Of a stretch of 64,000 bases of DNA, positions 59,748 to 64,000 are shown in pieces. Below the pieces are notes generated by a model that worked only from the letters and a program-made list of their open reading frames with translations, did not search any database and was not told the DNA's origin. The translations under genes were made by a program, and so were the position numbers. The stretch is from Epichloe hybrida. Its lineage: Eukaryota; Ascomycota; Sordariomycetes; Hypocreales; Clavicipitaceae. The stretch is taken from NCBI GenBank assembly GCA_019022495.1, contig JAFEKR010000007.1:2418001-2482000 (forward strand), read 5' to 3'. Positions within the stretch are counted from its first letter, which is position 1. Each line of letters starts with the position of its first letter.

Positions 59748-59993
59748 TGTCTCGCCGTAGTCGCTTCATGAGCTGTAGAAAGCTTCTTCGCAAGTGTTGG
59801 CTACGGCGGTCGTGCGTGTCTGGTGTGAGAGCGAAGCTGGATCGAGCTTAAGAATTTGTCGACGCGCAGATGATGTCGCATGGCCTTGTACGGATTACAA
59901 ACGCCACTAGTACTCCGTAGGAGTCCGTACGGAGTATTAATCCGTGAACCAAAAAAATTTCAGCCTTGCGTGCGGCCCACTAATTCCCTTAGG
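59748..59993. other. Upstream region of aquarius, left of the transposon
   Basis: About 245 bp between the aquarius ATG and the left inverted repeat. A cluster of TACGGATTAC, TACTCCGTAGGAG, TCCGTACGGAGTAT and AATCCGTG motifs lies at 59888-59946, one of the densest in the window. It is probably the surviving aquarius promoter. Confidence 0.55.
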
Positions 59994-60025
59994 GTGTGAT
60001 CCACGAGCCGGTGCAAAGTTTGCAC
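59994..60025 (+). repeat. Left terminal inverted repeat
   Basis: 32 bp beginning GTGTGATCCACGAGCC and ending GTGCAAAGTTTGCAC, itself a near-perfect palindrome around the central G. Unlike the interior, it keeps its CpA, TpG and CpG sites, so it escaped RIP or is under-mutated. Confidence 0.9.
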
Positions 60026-62785
60026 TAACATTGCATAGTACAAATTATATATAAATCTATATAGGGCAGCTACTTTATACTATTATAGCCCACTTCTAGG
60101 GCTTTTTTTCACTACCTTTATATAAGGGAACTATTATAATAGTAGCTTTTCCTTTCTATAGCTTTAATATAATAGGATTATTATAATTTACTAGTAAATA
60201 TTATATAATTTAAATACTTATTATAACTATATCCTAAAGCACCTAATTATAGGCATTTAAACCCCCCTAAATTTATTAAACTAATAATTAAACTCTTTTC
60301 TTTCTTAAATTACTTCTTAAAGCTTACTATAAGTAATAGCTTAATAGTAATAAAATTAGTATTATTTAAGATATTCTTAAAAGCTTTATTCCTATATTTA
60401 TAAGGAAATTCCTATAATATTAATAGTCTTTAAATATTATTAAAAACTAATATAAGTAACTAAAGGGTATTTAGTATGCTTTTTATACTATAGAGAAAAG
60501 ATCTAGTATAATATATAATAAATAGAATAGGTAACTTTATATAAGTAAGTAAACTACTAATTATATCTCTTAAATATATAAAAGGTTTAGTAAACTTATT
60601 ATAATAAAGCCTCTTATTATAAATATAGCTATTATAAGAGAGAAGTAAGTAAAGGTTTTCTTAGAAAACTATAAAGCTAGTAATATAGTTATTAAAGCTT
60701 AAGATACTAAGAGCTTTATTATTACTAAAAGGATATAAAAAAAGTTATTAGAAAAAAGCTTTAATAAGTCTAAAGATAATAAAATTAAGTCTTAAAGAGA
60801 GAATACTAATATATAATACCTTAATAATAAGGCTTATAATACTATTAAGCTCTTTAATAAAGAAAATTCTCTCTTTAAGGATAATTAGTAATATTAAAGT
60901 TAGCCTTAAAGTAATATTCTAAAGTAAAGCACTAATAATATAGCTATTTCCTTAATACTAAACTTATAGAGCTCTTAATTAAGCTTTACTAAGGCTATAC
61001 CTAATAGATTATAGCTAAATTTATTACTATAAAGTATATAGAAGTATTAGGCTATAGTATAAGTAAAAGAGCTCTTAGAGGTTATATCTAATATCCTTAG
61101 GCCTTAAATATAAGGCTTAAAGAGGTATATTATTACTTAAAGAGCTATAAGGGCTAATAATATTAAGAAGGTAATTAAGGACTATTAATTATATAGTAAA
61201 GAGTTTAAAATAAGTATAATTATTAGAGTTATATTATAGTTAAAGTAAGATTAACTAAATCCTCTAATTTAGAACTTATTATTATTAAAAGAGGTAAAGT
61301 AAGTATAAATTAAGTTAAATTTTAGTATTAATACTATTTACTAGTAAAAGTAAGGCTTTTTATTAAGAAGGTTTATAGGCTATATATATTTATTACTTTT
61401 TAACTAATAATATTATTATTATATTAATTAGAATTCTATTAATAATACTATTAAATTTATTAAATATATATCTTTTTATTTAAATTATTACTTTACTAAA
61501 CCCTTTAAAGTTACTATACTATTCTTTTCTAAATCTTATAGCTTATAAGGCCTATAAGAAGTAAAGATATTTATATAGTAACTATTTTAAGCACTTTATA
61601 CTTATCTCTAAGTAATAATTCTATCTCTCTTACTTTAAAGTTATAAGGCTTCTTTTTACCTAATTTAATAAAGTTAAAGAGGCTTATAATAGTATAAACT
61701 ATCTTAATTTATATAAGAAAGTTATACTTAGTAATACTATAGTAAATTATCTTTTACTTTTACTTATATTACCTAAAAACACACTTTATAACTATTTATA
61801 ATTATATATACTAGAAGTTAAAAAGCTTTTTCTTATTATTAAAATACTTATAAGCTTCTCTTTAGTCTTATAAATAATATTAAACCCTTAAAAATAGCAT
61901 TATTAGGCTATAATATATACTAAATCCTATATTACTAAGATAAAATTAGCCTTAAGGGATTATAAAAGACTTTATAAACACTATTTATAATAAGATACTA
62001 TTATTAATAAAACCTTTAGTACTTACTAGTATATATAGGAATAATTCCTTAAAGCTTATAATTACTAGTATATTTTATAAGATATTATTTTTCCTTAACT
62101 AGAATCTTTATTACTAATTTTATAAAATATACACTAGAATATATATACTATTAATAGCACTAATAGCACTATTAAATTAAAGGAATTTCTTATTTAGCTC
62201 TATAAATAGTAAGACTAACTATAGCTTTAGCTAATAAATAAAGATTATATATAAATACCTTATTAGATTAATAAGCTTATAAATAATTTAAGATACTAAT
62301 ACTTAGCCTAGTAAAAATTAATACCCTATATTTCTCTATAACTTATTATATATATAAATCTATAAGAAAACTATTACTTTTTACTTAACTAATTAATATT
62401 ATAAAGAGTATACTAAGGTATTAATATAAAGCTAGCTATAGAGCTTAAGGAAGGTTTTCTTTAGTATTTAAAAGAGATTTATAAATTTAATTTTTAATAA
62501 TAGTTAAAGAATCTATTTATAGAGATCTTATAATACTATTAGTAATAAATAAGTACCTCTAAGGCTTATAAGGGTATTATAAGTATTATAATTATAGTTA
62601 ATATACTAATAAAGGTAATATAGCCTATATAGGGTTCTTTATAGTAAGCCTAGCTTCTAAAAACACTATAAAATCAATATTATAAGCTAAAGATTATTAT
62701 TAGTATTTTTATCTATAATAAATTAATTAAATAAGAGGTTATTAACCCTAAGAAATGTTATTATAGCTTATAGCTAGGTATAAAC

Positions 62786-62801
62786 TTTACACTAGTGTAA
62801 A
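62786..62801. repeat. Subterminal palindrome, RIP-decayed copy of the end motif
   Basis: TTTACACTAGTGTAAA is a perfect 16-bp palindrome. It is the C-to-T/G-to-A form of TTTGCAC-NN-GTGCAAA found at 63025-63040 at the right end, with the same spacing. Confidence 0.6.
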
Positions 62802-63033
62802 CTTTATATAGGGACTATATAAGGTATATAGTTTATACCTAAAAATTAGTAGAATTTGCTTCTTTCTTAGTATCTAAGCTTATTTTAGGTATTTACATAG
62901 CCCTAGTTAAAAAGATATATTATAAATAGGGGGGGATATAGTATTTATATAATTTAGATAAAATTCCATGAATTTCTATAGATCTTAGCTAATAAAAATA
63001 GCTAGCGCGTCCTGTTATGTGCATTTTGCACCC

Positions 63034-63065
63034 GTGCAAAGTTTGCACCGGCTCGTGGATCACAC
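63034..63065 (-). repeat. Right terminal inverted repeat
   Basis: Reverse complement of the left repeat with one difference (C for G at the centre of the inner palindrome). Next to it, 63025-63040 form TTTGCAC-CC-GTGCAAA, a dyad adjoining the repeat. Confidence 0.9.
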
Positions 63066-63552
63066 GCTTACCGGTCTGCCCCGCCACTTTGTTGCAGACG
63101 CAGCCCTTGGGAACTTCCCAGTTTCAGCGCTCCATCGTGTTTCAATCAGGCGCTAGCTGGACCGCCATAGTGGCCGCTGCCACTGTGGCTCGCCTGCACA
63201 AGCCTGTCTGTCAGTCCGACTCAGCTCCGCTGTGTCAAGCTCAGCAGGCAAGTGAGGCTGCTTCCTTGTTCGATCATGTTCATGTCATGTTTTTGGACGT
63301 ATTTTTTCTCACAGCGTATCAGGACCGAAGCCACGGCATAGCATCTTGACGACTCCAACCCACCACAACAAGCTGCCCGCGCACAGAATCATTATAGCGG
63401 TGCTTGGAGAAGAGGAAGGCGTGTTTGCGCATATGCGCGACCGCAGCTGGCAGCTCTTCGCTTCTTGAGGAGCCGTCGCCGACGGAGCACCACGAGACCT
63501 GCGAGCTACCTCGTCTTCGCAACGCGACTCCAGACGATAGCAGAGAACAAAG
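63066..63552. other. Upstream region of the THO subunit gene
   Basis: About 490 bp between the right inverted repeat and the THO start codon. Normal base composition. No supported gene. It should hold the THO gene promoter. Confidence 0.5.
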
Positions 63553-64000
63553 ATGCCAGCCCTCGCCCTCGGAAACCCAGGCGTCCCGCTAGTGGCCGGC
63601 TTCCGCTCACTGCTTAACGAATTGCTCAACGAGGCGGCCGAGGTGAAGCCAGCGCCAACAATCGAGCCTACCTTGAAGAAGTCCAATTTCAGCGACATTA
63701 CTGGCCGCATATCGAGTTGTCTCTCCGGTCATGGCGCCTCTGACGGAGATGGGAACCATGGCCAAGATACTGAATATCAAGATGCCTCCAAAACGCAGCA
63801 ATTCGCCATCATCGAAACGGCAGCTCGAGATCTGTTTGGCCAGTTGATTGTAAGTGTATATGAATATGAACGTTGCTACCCGAGCTTACCACATTCTTCT
63901 AACACTCTGCCTGGCAGGCCACGACCACAATCGAATCACCCGATTTTGTCAAAATGTGGAATCTCCTTGACATTCTCTCGATCTTGTCCGATGACGGCCA
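63553..64000 (+). CDS. THO complex subunit 1 (Hpr1/THOC1), N-terminal part
   Basis: Two exons are visible: 63553-63849 and 63918 to beyond the right edge. The frame opens MPALALGNPGVPLVAGFRSL then LNELLNEAAEVKPAPTIEPT, FAIIETAARDLFGQLI, and after a GTAAGT donor and a GGCAG acceptor ATTTIESPDFVKMWNLLDIL then SILSDDG. The block IESPDFVKMWNLLDILSILS is characteristic of THOC1/Hpr1 proteins. The THO complex couples transcription to mRNA packaging and export and prevents R-loops. The remaining protein, including the conserved middle region, is outside the window. Its promoter side faces the transposon relic and the divergent aquarius gene. Confidence 0.85.
   Translation, partial: MPALALGNPGVPLVAGFRSLLNELLNEAAEVKPAPTIEPTLKKSNFSDITGRISSCLSGHGASDGDGNHGQDTEYQDASKTQQFAIIETAARDLFGQLIVSVYEYERCYPSLPHSSNTLPGRPRPQSNHPILSKCGISLTFSRSCPMTA

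Larger units (their letters stand above)
59994..63065. mobile_element. RIP-degraded DNA transposon relic with 32-bp terminal inverted repeats
   Basis: The ends are inverted copies of a 32-bp sequence that starts GTGTGATCCACGAGCCGG. The left copy is at 59994-60025, and the reverse complement of 63034-63065 matches it at 31 of 32 positions. The 3.0 kb between them is extremely AT-rich and almost without CpA, TpG or CpG, while CpT, CpC and ApG/GpG survive; this is the signature of saturating repeat-induced point mutation. No open frame of 60 codons or more lies inside. The flanks carry CTTA on both sides (59988-59991 and 63067-63070), a possible but weak target-site trace. The family cannot be named; the length and the 32-bp repeats fit a class II element of the Tc1/mariner, hAT or Mutator type. 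Confidence 0.85.

Noticed and set aside
60100..62980. Interpretation of the AT-rich block as a centromere or mitochondrial insertion
   Set aside because: Terminal inverted repeats, the sharp borders and CpA/TpG depletion with no recognisable mitochondrial genes fit a RIP-mutated transposon better.

Overview
This window is nuclear DNA of a filamentous ascomycete, most likely a sordariomycete and plausibly Hypocreales. Genes are interrupted by short introns (about 50-100 nt, one probable case near 355 nt) with GTAAGT-like donors, CTAAC-like branch sites and TAG/CAG acceptors. Intergenic DNA is rich in poly-T and CT tracts. One block of about 3 kb is extremely AT-rich and looks like a transposon mutated by RIP (repeat-induced point mutation), a Pezizomycotina process. 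Exon structures were built by hand from splice signals, phase and family resemblance. Species and expression cannot be read from the sequence.

Layout: a signal-peptide protein fragment at the left edge (minus); a two-RRM Nrd1/Mrn1-like protein (2716-4086, plus) convergent with decapping enzyme Dcp2 (4399-6831, minus); a DUF4112-type membrane protein (7843-8671, plus); ribonucleotide reductase small subunit (9816-11279, plus) convergent with SRP9/SRP21 (11812-12478, minus); the WD40 protein Swd2 (13172-14458, minus) divergent from an Oac1-like mitochondrial carrier (15203-16418, plus); Ncs2/Ctu2 (16821-18073, minus); a tandem PH-domain protein (19446-20771, plus); a Med2-like Mediator subunit (22525-23864, minus); Pub1/TIA1-like (25604-27299, plus); Yak1 kinase (29828-32893, plus); an RRM-like protein (34481-35684, minus) divergent from a mitochondrial PPR protein (36021-38047, plus); an unrecognised serine-rich protein with an in-frame stop near its start (38384-40174, minus); DNA polymerase alpha catalytic subunit (41208-45876, plus); eIF4G (47461-52197, minus); aquarius/Cwf11 helicase (55047-59747, minus); the transposon relic (59994-63065); and the start of THO subunit Hpr1/THOC1 (63553 to the right edge, plus).

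Functionally this is housekeeping sequence with many RNA-handling genes: decapping, mRNA binding, SRP, tRNA thiolation, translation initiation, spliceosomal helicase and THO export. Two S-phase genes, RNR2 and POL1, have MCB-like (MluI cell-cycle box) ACGCG sites upstream, which suggests G1/S control by MBF. The least ordinary feature is the RIP-saturated inverted-repeat element inside the shared upstream region of the aquarius and THO genes. I found no CRISPR array, tRNA, rRNA, secondary-metabolite cluster or clearly novel multigene system.
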